Source of the DNA: Stenopsyche tienmushanensis
Taxonomy: Eukaryota; Arthropoda; Insecta; Trichoptera; Stenopsychidae
Assembly: GCA_008973525.1 (NCBI GenBank)
Contig: WACJ01000527.1
Coordinates: 1,612,001 to 1,676,000, forward strand
DNA length: 64,000 bases
Direction: 5' to 3'
In this document: piece after piece, positions 10,567 through 21,059 of the stretch
Numbering within the stretch: the stretch's first letter is position 1
How the letters are laid out: each line of letters opens with the position of its first letter
Program-made: the position numbers and the translations under genes
The notes under the pieces: generated by a model
What the model was told of the DNA's origin: nothing
The model's input: only the letters and a program-made list of their open reading frames with translations
Databases searched by the model: none

Positions 10567-13500
10567 CTACAGTGATTCATGCTGGGCGATATACGCGTTA
10601 ACTTTTTTGAATTGTATCATGGAGGATTCGTATTCATTTTCGTCCGTCAAAATTTGTAGTTCTAATATTTCTTGAGATCTCTGTTTTATCTTAATTTCTA
10701 ATTGCAATATTTCTAGTTTTTTCTTTTTAAATTGAATTCGATCATCGAGTATTCGCAGCCTTCTTTCATCGTCGTCCAATTCATTCGTCGTTCCTGAGTG
10801 ATTTCCAACGTCAAAAAAAGGTTCTAACATAAAGTCGAGATGATCTGTAACAAGAGAAAATAAATTATGGAACAATTACGACTATATTTTTTGATAAGTA
10901 TGTGCATAAAGATCTTTGCGATCTTTTATTGTCTTCCTGCGTGTGTATTGCTTTCATTCTTTCTCTGCGTCTCATCAGAGTCAAAGAACAGGGCCATATA
11001 TTCTAGTATCAAAATGTAAATTCTAGATTTTTAAATACAGTAAAACCTCAATATAACTGACCTCTATTTAATGGACTTTAGATTAAATTCAAATATAAAC
11101 AATTTTTAGCGGCCACGATAATTTCAGCATACGGACACTAATTAGTCCGTTATATTGTATTAATAAATTAAATATTGTCATTACCTTCTTTGTTCAAGAG
11201 CAGATTTTCATAGGATCTAATCAAGGCTTTTCTTTTGGCGTTGGCTTCGTCATAAAATAATTTTCTTGTTTTCATATTTATCTCAAATTCGTTGGGTCTT
11301 TTTCTAATTTTATTTTTAATACACAATCGTCTTCTTTGATTTATTTCTTCGTCTTCGCTCGCATTGATTATTTTTATTGATGTTCTGTTTGTAATGTTTT
11401 CATTTTCGGTTGCATTTTCGTTTGGTAATGCTCTTGTTTTGGATAGTTTCCTTAACCTTTCCTTTTTGCGAATTTCTCGTAATTTTTCACTATTTTGATT
11501 CGCTACCCATTTTTGTTTCCTCTCTCTGCCTAATCGCCGTCTGCGTTCCAGAGGGCTTTCACAAGACGTCTTTCCCAAAGCCTACAAAGAAAAAGTTTTT
11601 TTGTTATCATAGAACATTCAATTTTTATACCAATTATTTTTTATGGCAAATGAGATTACTATATTGTGTTCTGGCGTGTTTCTGGACTATAATTATTACA
11701 GTCTGGCGACTGAGTGTCGTTGATTTTGGGGAGGGGAGGGGTTTTTCTATGAATTAGTAAAATAAACAAATCATTTATAAGTGTTACAGACTATTTACTG
11801 CTTATTAAAATGGTACCAGACTAGTTTAAACTTGTTAAAGCAAACAAGAAATTTACGTCATTGGAATAACTATGTTTAATACCTTATAATAAAGGATTTA
11901 CGTTTATGAAAGCGCCAGACCAACTAGATGTTGTTAATGCATTGCCAGACTGATATATTGTTTCGCTTTCGAATCAACTAAATAATAAGTCAATAGTAGT
12001 CAAGTTACTAAGTAAAGGTTTTTGATCAATTCTTAATACCTTGTCTCTCATCAAAATTGCTGCCTTGTTTAATAAATGTTCATTTTGTAATTCTGTAAAT
12101 TGAATTTCATCGAGAATTACTCCATTTTTGGGTGTTACTATTTTTTTATTGTGCATCGCTATTATTAAAATGTCTTTATTGAAAGATTTTATTATTTTCA
12201 ACTCAAAATATTGTACAGTCACGGAAATTTCAAAAGGTTTATTATTAGCTTCGTATGCTCTTTTTAAATTTTCGTTATAATTGTCACATATTGTGGCCAA
12301 AAAGTAACATTTCCCCTTTTCTATCACATTTGTTCTAATGAAGTAACAAATATCGTCATAAGCTTCTTTATGACAATCTCTTTTTGTGTGCCAATCGGAA
12401 GTTTTTGTGACAGAAATATCTTTCTTGTATTTGTTTACATAGTTGAGTTTGCATATTGTATGGTACATCACAACATTGTCCTTGATTTGGTCAATTTTCG
12501 AAAGAACTTCAAAATCTCCCAGAACCGGGACAATATCCTTTATTTGATCATGAAAAATATTTTTTTCGCAGGCATGTAATGCCTGCTGGCGTCCATTGTA
12601 TTGTTTTCGGTTTTTATTGCAGAATATACACAATTTATCAGCGAATACAATGTCGTCGATAGTTTGCTGTTTTATATCATCATATGTTACAACAGACTGC
12701 TGGTTCCATGATGTCGATGGTGTAATAACCTCAACCGAGTTCGCCTCCAATGATGTCGAAGGATCACTTACTTGTGTGTTACGATATTTTTTCATCAACG
12801 CTGTGAAATTGCGGTAACATATGACATGGTAACCTTGCGAAGTATTTGGTTCCGAGGGCAACTTAACATTGCGATGTTTTAAAGCGTATTTAATGCGTGC
12901 TTCGAGTATTTCATAACATTTTTTTAAAGTCTCTCTAGAGAAAAGCGTCACTCTTTCATTATCTTTGCCACAAACAACACAAATTGATTTTTCATCGGAC
13001 TCCATCACGTAAGCAACGTGCGGGCTTATTCAGAGACAGCGCGATAATGATAGATATAGTGACTAAAACATGTGCGAGAGAGAAGATGCGACGTTGCCAG
13101 ACCGGTCAATTGCCCGCGTTGCGGACTGTCGGTCTGGTAACGCATTAACAACATCTGTTTGGTTTGGCGCTTTCATAAACATAAATCATTTATCATAAGA
13201 TATTAAAAATAGTTTATTCCAACTTTGATAAAATGACGTAAATTTATGGTCGGCTTCAGCAAGTTTAAACCAGTCTGGTATTATCTTAAGTGGGAATTCT
13301 AGTCTAAAAATATATTTTTTTACAATACATTTTTTTAACCAGATTTTTAGAATATACAAAAAAAATGACGACTATAGTAGTACCTTGATTACCCAAAATT
13401 TTCAAAATAAAAAATTATAGTTTACTAATTGTTTAACACCAGGGGATGGAGGCTCAAAGCGAAAAGTTACAAAAAATAAGGTAATACAGAAGTTGAAGAG

Positions 13501-14512
13501 TGTATTTTTATGTGGTTCATACAAAGAAGATCAACTGGACAGCAAATATTTGGTCCATTACTGTGTGAAAAAGCAATATTTTTAGTATTTTTAATATGGA
13601 TCTTACCAAATCTCCACGAATTTATCCTTTTAAAAGACGTTTCTACCTTGTTGGTTCAAAAAAATATTTATTTTTCTTCGTGTATCGGAAAGAATCAATG
13701 TTTAAGAATACATTCAGTAAATTTCAAGTTGATATAAATTAAATTCGCAAAGCTAAAGGCCGACGAAGAGAAGCTGAAAAAAGGAGAAACTTTAAACGCA
13801 TTTTTCTTGAAACTACTTTATCCAAGCTCACGGAAGTGCTCCCACACGCCCTAGATGAGCATTCTTTATAAAATTTGGCAGGCATGTGTATAATAAACGT
13901 CTTCATCGTATAGACTACAATTATCCAAAAATATTCAAAAGTGTTTATTTAATAAACAAAAAATTACAAAAATAGTTGGTAAAAACACATATTTTTCTTC
14001 AATCGCTCACCATTTTTTAATATTTCTTATCCCTGTGTTTAAGTACCTAGAGTCAATAAAATAAGTTTGGCTAGGCCTAAATATTTTTTTTTCAAAGGAT
14101 TTATACAGGATATCATGTGTATAAATTCATTTTCCGTAAAGAAATTTTAATTTTTTTGCTCCATAAAATAATTTATTATATTTCTTACACTGACCTGCAT
14201 TTTTACCTGTTTTTTAAGAAATCCTTTTTGCATCATATGTTTGGAAAAACCTGTTTTTTATGAAAAAACCGGAGACTACCTATTTAATTGACAGGAGTAT
14301 ATTAAACCATTTCGTTGACAAAAGGGTTAAATTATATCAGAAATATTGTACATATTAAAACATTTAATAAGCACTCGTTGTTATTATAAAGCAGATGTCT
14401 CTTTTTTCAATAAACGATTAATTATTTTAATGATAAATAATCGATAACTCACCGAAAAATCTCGGTTACTTTTACTTGAATTTGTACACCGATAAGTAAT
14501 ACATTTAACCAT
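10567..14512 (-). CDS. Small coiled-coil protein with possible THAP-like first exon (gene 2)
   Basis: The secure exons are 11581-11185 and 10844-10567. They have GT-AG borders and matching phase (1 nt plus 2 nt make an Asp codon). The first is basic: RRRRLGRERKQKW with an Arg/Lys-rich repeat-like stretch recalling STPR proteins. The second ends in a predicted coiled coil (KKLEILQLEIKIKQRSQEI ... EYESSMIQFKK) and a stop. A candidate first exon at 14512-14453 starts with ATG and reads MVKCITYRCTNSSKSN, the opening of a THAP zinc finger, then a GTGAGT donor in phase 0, which suits the exon at 11581. Joined, this gives 244 residues. A full THAP domain needs a later Cys-x2-His that I do not find, so an exon may be missing or the link may be wrong. 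A transposon (11809-13285) fills the intron. The C-terminus is paralogous to gene 3. Probably nuclear; function unknown. Confidence 0.6.
11805..13289 (-). mobile_element. TTAA-flanked TIR DNA transposon with one ORF
   Basis: TTAA at 11805-11808 and 13286-13289 bracket a 1477-bp element. Its termini are inverted repeats of about 145-155 bp (11809-11953 and 13130-13285). The outer parts read TACCAGACTAGTTTAAACTTG-like on one side and TACCAGACTGGTTTAAACTTG-like on the other, with a second shared block GAAAGCGCCA and GATGTTGTTAATGC. It carries a single intact cysteine-rich ORF on the minus strand. The TTAA target fits piggyBac or Kolobok. No transposase catalytic domain is visible, so it may be non-autonomous. 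It sits in the long intron of gene 2. Confidence 0.8.
11974..13008 (-). CDS. Transposon-encoded cysteine-rich protein, 344 residues
   Basis: Uninterrupted frame from ATG at 13008 inside the TTAA-flanked element. Residues about 10-65 hold CVVCGKDN and, later, GYHVICYRNF. A second similar pair follows: CIFCNKNRKQ, then ALHACEKN and YHTICKLNYVNKYKK. This spacing suggests two zinc-binding modules of the Cys-x2-Cys ... His-x3-Cys type. Proteins starting this way are widespread in arthropod genomes and are usually transposon-derived; I cannot name the family more closely. The C-terminal third has no motif I recognise, and no acidic triad of a transposase stands out. The ORF may be the N-terminal half of a longer ancestral protein. 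Intactness suggests a fairly recent insertion. Confidence 0.7.
   Translation of the reverse strand: MMESDEKSICVVCGKDNERVTLFSRETLKKCYEILEARIKYALKHRNVKLPSEPNTSQGYHVICYRNFTALMKKYRNTQVSDPSTSLEANSVEVITPSTSWNQQSVVTYDDIKQQTIDDIVFADKLCIFCNKNRKQYNGRQQALHACEKNIFHDQIKDIVPVLGDFEVLSKIDQIKDNVVMYHTICKLNYVNKYKKDISVTKTSDWHTKRDCHKEAYDDICYFIRTNVIEKGKCYFLATICDNYNENLKRAYEANNKPFEISVTVQYFELKIIKSFNKDILIIAMHNKKIVTPKNGVILDEIQFTELQNEHLLNKAAILMRDKVLRIDQKPLLSNLTTIDLLFS
13290..14452. other. Intron-like stretch, gene 2
   Basis: AT-rich. A plus-strand stretch at 13741-13862 has a Lys/Arg-rich open frame, but no splice sites or homology that I can support. I looked here for the missing second half of a THAP domain and did not find it. 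Confidence 0.3.
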
Positions 14513-15207
14513 GTTAAAAAAAATAGAAACCCAAAAAATTGTATATTTATATTTATTTAAACTGATCAATAGTAAACAAATCAATCAATACAGTTCCAGA
14601 GATGATATTTTTTGTCCAACACTAGATTGTTACAACTCTTATACAACATATTTTTAAAATGAAAACAATTATTATATCACATTTTGAATATTAATTAATT
14701 GCGTTTTTAAAAAAAAAAACATTAACACTTAAACGTCAACTGCACCGGTGACAGCTAATAATGAAAACAATATTTGAACATAACGTTATAAATGTTGACC
14801 ATTATTTTTATTCATATTTACACGTTTTAAAATAACGTCCATGATTTGAAATATTTCCAACTGTATTAATTAGTGCTTATCAATGTAAATACACAAATAA
14901 TACATTTAAATAGATCTACCGATCATTAAAAAATTATAAAATAACATTTTAAATAAATTATTGACTAATTTATTATAAAATTTTAAGACGTTTAGCATGG
15001 GCTTAAAATAATTATAAAAATAAAATATCATTGTTTGAAATTAGTGCGACTTATTGGCCAATGCATAAAGAATACCAAATGTTAATTATCATTACATATT
15101 TTAAATTATACACAATTTGCAGAGTATAATTTTTATAAGACAATCTTAATTAGAACAAATTTCTTCCAATTTCTTTTCATTATTTGTTATTCCTAGCGAT
15201 GAATTGT
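14513..15207. other. AT-rich intergenic stretch
   Basis: Upstream of the possible first exon of gene 2. No feature seen. Confidence 0.35.
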
Positions 15208-15533
15208 CTTTTATTACTTTCTATATCATTTTGAAATCACCGAACTGAGAGGGTCAACCTGAAAGAGCAAATCATCGCTTCATATTTGCCTGGGTAATCC
15301 TAGATAGGAAAGAAAGGATTGTATTCTTTGTAATTCAGATCTTTTCAGTAAAATCAACAAGGTCATCTTGAGTAGGTTTTCAGTCTTCCGAGGAAAACTG
15401 CTCTGTTTTAACAAAACCCCCACAATCGCCATTGAAATGGTTGTGAAAGTACCCTTTGATATGTTCACTCAAGTGACCAGCTGGGTGAGGGTTCTAAATG
15501 AGGCTTTTTCACCACAGCGTGTAACAAGCAACA
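15208..15533. repeat. Dispersed repeat fragments
   Basis: 15208-15275 matches 4298-4366. 15440-15490 (TTCACTCAAGTGACCAGC then GGGTGA) matches 28985-29015 near the secreted-protein gene. These look like parts of one old non-coding element of unknown class. Confidence 0.45.
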
Positions 15534-15910
15534 ATGAACCTTGATAACACACAATATTTGTTCATTTCTTCGGAATATTTCTTAATGTTCAACTTGCATG
15601 ACATCTGCTTTCTGTTGTTCAGCTATTTTTGTCTATTAATGTGTTGCGAAAATAAAAGGACAGGGTTACCGTGCAAGCCTACCAGTTTATTTCTGAAGGA
15701 ATACATTTTGCAAAGGAGTACTCGGCTAATAACGCCACTCCAGAACAGTCAATGGGGAATAATAAAATTGGTCAACGATAAGAATGATGCGAGTATCTTA
15801 ATTATCAAAACAAACGCTTGCTCTCAAGACAACACGAACGAAAGTCGTCTTATCTTTGTTGAACAAGCTTAATAGCTTATTCGACGATAGCGATTTCAGT
15901 TAATTATACC
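15534..15910 (+). repeat. Dispersed repeat A, plus-strand copy
   Basis: Nearly identical to 5035-5405 in opposite orientation. It keeps an open frame of about 112 codons, but the pattern of differences does not look like protein conservation. The two copies form a long-range inverted repeat about 10 kb apart around gene 2. Confidence 0.75.
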
Positions 15911-16204
15911 TAAATGGTTAAAAGATTGTTAAGTATGAACATTTACAAGTTTCTATAAATATAATGAAGATAAATTTTCATATAGTGAATTGTGATGAAA
16001 ATAAATGGTGAAAAAGAAATGAAACACAATGTAATTATAACATTTTTATTTAAAAAAAAAAAATACAAATGTAACAGGAATACAGGAAAATAAAATATTT
16101 ATATACGGACAAATACTGCATCATGTCAAGTTATTGATACACTTTCAAAACTCATCGATATTTATCACTGTTCTTGAACAATTTTTACTCTTAAAAAATT
16201 ATAA

Positions 16205-16990
16205 GAAATTAGTCAGTTATTGGTGATTTGGATCTATGACTTTTGAGCATTTTCAAGCAACATTCGGATATCATTGGTAGTAAAAGATTCTTGCTTCGGT
16301 GGTATGAAATTTTAAATGCATCTGGTAACGCGATCTTAATTCTTGATGTATTGAAAAGAGCGAGTTTGATGAACGAATCCTGATAGATCATAATCTGTGG
16401 AAGTAAGTCCGCTGTTGGAGAAAAATTTCACACTCGAGTTCCAAAATAATTATTTTCATCATTGAAACGACACGCGGCCAAGCGTTATCATGCAAGAGTA
16501 TGCTCCGACGTTCAAAATGTACAATGTATAACCTGATTCTTGAAGCTTATTTCTCGATTTCATTGATTGATCGCTGTATCATTTTTAATGCGATAATTTA
16601 TGCTGATTTCGAAAGCTCGCAATGAATGATTCCTTATGAATCTCATCCAGCACCCAAAATCACATTTTTATCGTGAATGTTATTAATTGTCCAAGATATA
16701 TCGCAGTCCTGCTTCTTATGGAACTGTTGTAGTATGTTCATTTCTGTTGTCAGACGCGTTACAAAAATGCTATTTTCAGTAACGAGTAAAGAATGTAATG
16801 TAGGCGTTCAGTCGTTGAACAGTATTTCCTTCTGAAAGTCAATACGGAGTCAAACGACCACCTTTTTTGAATATTTTCCACGCTTCTTGATATTCTTTGC
16901 AGTGTTGATTGATTAATTTCGAAAGGCGTCCTTGTAGAGTATCATCTTTATTTTGCTTCGGTCTACAGCTTCTTCGCCTCTGCCTTTTTT
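16205..16990 (-). pseudogene. Mariner transposase relic
   Basis: On the minus strand, pieces of a mariner transposase appear in order, with stops and frame shifts between them. First a linker region (RLSKLINQHCKEYQEAW), then DNAWPRVV (the DNARPHVA box), then TDYDL near the third catalytic Asp, then the tail FIPPKQESF.TNDIRMLLE. It is homologous to the plus-strand relic at 17176, which shares FIPPKQESF. It cannot encode an active protein. Confidence 0.65.
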
Positions 16991-17175
16991 AAAAATCCAG
17001 TAGCATTCATCCATAGATTATGCAGATCTATTTGTTAAATTTCTGATTTAATTTTGCTCAATTTAAACATGAATAAATTAAATTATTCACTAAAAAAGAA
17101 ACATAAAACAGGGGATTGTTACCGAAATTTTATGGTTAATTTAATCAACATTCAAAGAATAAAATATATCTTAAT

Positions 17176-17860
17176 TTGGATATTGATTGTGTAGTTATTT
17201 ACTACAAGCTATTGATAACAGGAGAAACTTTCAAAAAGAAATACTATTCAACGATTGAATACCTGCATTTCATTTTTTTGCTTATTACTGAAAACAACAT
17301 TTTCGTAGGATCTGGTGACAAAAAATGGGTGTTCTACACCAATTCGGAAATAAGAAGCACAAGGATAAATCTTGGGCAATTAACAACATTAACGAGAGAA
17401 AAGTGATTTTGTGTGTTAGGTGTGATTAAAAAGGAATCGTTTATGAGCTTTTAGAGCCAAGAGAAATTGCCACAGGATTGTAGTATAACGATCAGTTGAT
17501 AAAATTGAACAAAAAAGCTTCAAGAAAGCAGATTATACATAGGACATAATGGACGAAAGATCACACTCATGCATGATTACACGTGGCCAAACGTTCCTTC
17601 ATTGAAAAAAAACGTCATTTTAACACTCAAACAATGAGTTTTATCTCATCCGGCTTCCGCATCGAACTCGGTTTCTACACATTATAATTTATTAAGATTC
17701 TTTCATCACTCTCTCGTGTCAATACGTCAAGAACGAAGAACAGGTTTCAAAATGCCTTAACGATTTTATACCGCCAAAGCAAGAATCTTTCAATACTGAC
17801 GACTCAAGTGTGCCCAAAAAATAGCAAAAAGTTATAAATTCAAATGGACAATACTAAGTT
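17176..17860 (+). pseudogene. Mariner transposase relic, tail-to-tail with the previous one
   Basis: Reads GSGDKKWVFY (the TGDEKW catalytic box), then HDYTWPNV (the DNARPHV box), ASNSVSTHYNLLRF (the PSDYHLFR box) and FIPPKQESFNT, with frame breaks. It is the same family as 16205-16990 but in the opposite direction. Terminal inverted repeats could not be picked out. Confidence 0.65.
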
Positions 17861-18141
17861 TTTGCAATTTTTTAAATATCATTCAATAAAAATTGTTTTG
17901 GAAGTCCGAAAACTTCACCTTAATATATAGTTCACATCATGAACTTATTTAAAAAATAATATTCCAATCTACATATAAGCGCAATAGGAAACATAGCTGA
18001 ATTCAGACATATTGTATCATGAATCGGCATTTTTAGGTCTTCGTGGGTTTTTATGTAGGATATCAATGCGAGTTATGCGGCTAATACGCGGCGTTATTAA
18101 GTGCATATATATTTCACGATTTATAGAGTTAATATTATTGC

Positions 18142-21023
18142 TTATAAACTTTCTCTCGCTTTGTTCAGTTTGATCATGGAGGCTTCGTATTCGTTTTTAG
18201 CTGCTAAAAGTTGCAATTCGAGGATTTCATAGGATTTTTTTCGGACATTCAGCTCCAAGTCGAGTATTTCGATTTTTTTCTGTTGTAGCCGAGCTTCGTT
18301 ATCTAGTCTTTGTCGTTTCTTTTCGACGATTCCATCGTTCGTGTTAGGAAACGATTTATGCTTGGGGACATGTCGACTCGCTGCGAATGATGGAGAAGCT
18401 GATTCAGCGTCTGCGCCGGGTTCTTTTTTAACCCTGACGGCGAGATTATCTGAAATAAACAGTTAATAATAAAAACAAACCCCATAGAATACGTTTCGAT
18501 ATTTCAGAGAGATAAAAATTATTAAAAGATAGTAGACTGTAAAGTTTTAACACGTTAATTGCTGAAGTTTCTCGCGCGATTCGAACCCGATAGTCGGAGT
18601 ATAAGAACATAGAGCGATTAAATGAAATAGCGATACAATACTGTAGTGTACGAGATAAATAATATGGATTCCAAGAATGCAACTTGTGACAACTCTGCTC
18701 AAGGTAACAGATACAATTCAAGATAAACTAAATGTCAGCCATCTAATTTAGCTTTTATTTACATTGTATTATAACTGGACATGAAAGCAGAAGCACCGAC
18801 GCCAAAGCGGAATATCCACGGTTCCAAGCTCGTGTTCTGTATTTGGTGGGATTCGTTGGGTGTAGTGTATTATGAGCTGCTCCAACCCAAACAAACCATC
18901 ACAGTAGATCTCTACCGAAAGCAATTAATGCGTTTGAGTCGAGCATTGATGAAAAATTGGCTACAATATGTCCAAAGACACGATAAAGTGATTTAGCAGC
19001 ATGACAAAGGCCGCATCTGCAGTCAAAACCTACTTGGACATGACGAAATGTTTACACCCGCTGTACTTTCCCAACATTGCTCCTTCTGATTACCACTTTT
19101 CCGATCGATGACTCATTGGCCTGATTTCACTTCTTGTGGTAATACCAAAAAATTGGTTGATTTTTGGATAGCCATAAAAGACATGACGTTTTTCGACGTG
19201 GAATTCAAATGATGCCAGAAAGATGGGCAATACTTTAACCCTTGGCGGTCGTTTTTCTACTCTCAGCCACCAAAGCTTTTTTACTGTTCCGGTCGTATGT
19301 CTGCTGTCAGTCACCACAACAGGGAATCATATTAATCTTAACTCTATTCATTCATGTATCAGTTCATAATTATTCTGAAAGCTCTTCAATCAGAGATAAC
19401 GAAACAATATAAATAAACACGTTGCTTAATTAATTATTTTTGCGATAGATGCAGTCGAAAACCAGAGCTGCGTATTGACGCTTTCAAAGACACAATGGAG
19501 AAACATAAAATATATTTTTTACATAAAAACATGTTATTATTGTCTAAACATATATCCAATGTTCAATAAAGAATTGATAAATCTTGTTTATCCTTCATAA
19601 TCTTGCTTGTTATGTATCACTGCTTTTTCAATAGAGATTAATTCTGATTCTGACACCCATATCCAAATTTAAAACAACATTTTCGTTCAGATTATCTAAT
19701 ATATTATTTATTTTAATTGGACAAGGCTGCTGCGGAAGAATAACCGTCACCTATGTACGAATGATATGGCGGCGTACGTGTTAAAGTGAATCATTACTAA
19801 TGGCCTCATGGCCGTTTTACAATAATGAGAAAATACATTATGTTTCCGTTGTAATCTACGTTTCGTATATAGACAATCGGGTTTAACTTCGAATTCTTTA
19901 CACTACCGAGAAACGTTTAAATTACAGCATTGTTTTTCAGTCATCAATTTTTATCGAGCAATAAAAAAAGTATTCTTACTAGTTTCTTCTACTTCGACCC
20001 AATGATCGTTGTTATAAACGGCTGGAGGTTCATCTAAAATGCACGTGAAAAATATGTAAGGAAGCGAAATAAATTTAATAATATATCTAAGTAAAATGGG
20101 AGTATAAATTAGTTCGGTCCGTTGTGGTTAAAAATGCATTTATTTCAGAATTAATTAAAGCATTGTCTATCGCTGGATATTTCTTTTTACCACGTCTCAT
20201 GCAATTTTCGAATTTGTCGAAAAAATGTCTCGTCTTACGTTGAAAAGATCTGTTGGAACAACCAGTAATCAGAAGGAGCAATGTCCGGTGAATAGCTTTG
20301 TCGTGTTTTTGCTCATATTCAGGCTGTTTTTCTCGGAATGCACGGCTCAAACAAATCAATTATAGACTATATCGATTGCTCGTAATGCAGAATATTTTTT
20401 CGGTCCCACCAGATACACAGCATGATATTTGCATCATGTATATATTCGGCTTTGGTGTTGTAATTGAGATCGATGGCGATGATCAACGTCTCTTGGTTTC
20501 AGTTTATATTTTATCAGACATTCACACTATTACCTTGCTTTTGCATCATTCCAAGCTGCTCTCGCGTTTGACTCGGATCTTCATCGAGTAACGCCTCCAA
20601 TTCTTTGAATCTTTTAGGCTTATCTTCAACGCTGAAATCACCGTTCGTGAAACGTCGATACCATTCCCTACACGATTTATCAGTCGGAGCATTGTCGCCA
20701 TAAGCTTGCACGAGCATTCGACGCGCTTCGGCCGCACTTTTCTTCCAATTAAAGCAGAAAATTAAAACCTCCCGCAAATGCCGCTCGGTTAATACAAAAT
20801 TTGACATATTTACCGCTGTAAAAAACAAGTTTTTTTTATGAAACTCGCAGCGATATAAACTGTCACTATGAAACAATCATAACAGAGTCGTCTTTTGAAA
20901 ACGGACCGAACTAATTTGTATTCCTAATAGTATACCATTTTCGTAGGGATCCGCTACTGATTCAACTTTGATGAAAGATGTCGAATTTTCGCTTGAATAA
21001 TCCGCTTCTTCTGTTGAATTCAT
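18142..21023 (-). CDS. Small acidic/coiled-coil nuclear-type protein (gene 3)
   Basis: Three exons: 21044-20936 (ATG at 21023), 20033-19980 and 18449-18142, with GT-AG borders and phases that match at both junctions. From the ATG they encode 149 residues. The N-terminal half is acidic (STEEADYSSE) and contains IKVE and VKKE, which fit the ΨKxE pattern for SUMO attachment. The C-terminal third is a coiled coil (QQKKIEILDLELNVRKKS, then EILELQLLAAKNEYEASM) and closely parallels the end of gene 2. A noncoding first exon may end at 22134, where CAAAG is followed by a GTAAGT donor. The exon at 21044 is open upstream of the ATG, so a further coding exon is possible. Two mariners lie in its introns, one starting 17 bp from a donor site. 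Function unknown; a transcription cofactor is a guess. Confidence 0.65.
18570..18665. repeat. Dispersed repeat shared with 33928
   Basis: The stretch CCGATAGTCGGAG and about 70 bases after it match 33928-34010 imperfectly. The minus strand has GGGTTCGAATC, a good Pol III B box, but I see no convincing A box. It may be a decayed tRNA-derived SINE. Confidence 0.35.
18781..19235 (+). pseudogene. Mariner transposase relic, middle and C-terminal part
   Basis: Reads PKRNIHGSKLVFCIWWDSLG, VVYYELLQP, LYRKQLMRLSRAL and RHDKV, then with breaks the PHVAK-like and PSDYH boxes and MMPERWA. This is the standard order for mauritiana-type mariner transposases, from just before the second catalytic Asp to the end. 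The N-terminal DNA-binding part is absent and stops interrupt it. It lies in the last intron of gene 3. Confidence 0.8.
19236..19979. other. Intron sequence, gene 3
   Basis: AT-rich. No further element or exon seen. Confidence 0.35.
20103..20920 (-). mobile_element. Mariner element with both inverted repeats, internally deleted
   Basis: The termini 20103-20122 and 20901-20920 are inverted copies with one mismatch over 20 bases, starting with the TA target (TATAAATTAGTTCGGTCCGT on the left). The minus strand starts a transposase at about 20813: MSNFVLTERHLREVLIFCF, then AEARRMLVQAYGDNAP and CREWYRRF (helix-turn-helix half), EALLDEDPSQTREQL, and fragments of the later half. At about 0.8 kb it is well short of the 1.3 kb of a full mariner, and it has stops. 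It sits in the first intron of gene 3. Confidence 0.85.
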
Positions 21024-21059
21024 TCCTCCATGCCTTTGTGTCTTCTGCGGAACGAACAA

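Noticed and set aside
11168..11578. Gene 2 basic exon as a complete stand-alone gene
   Set aside because: The frame lacks an ATG at its start, and it has a clear acceptor and donor, so it is an internal exon.
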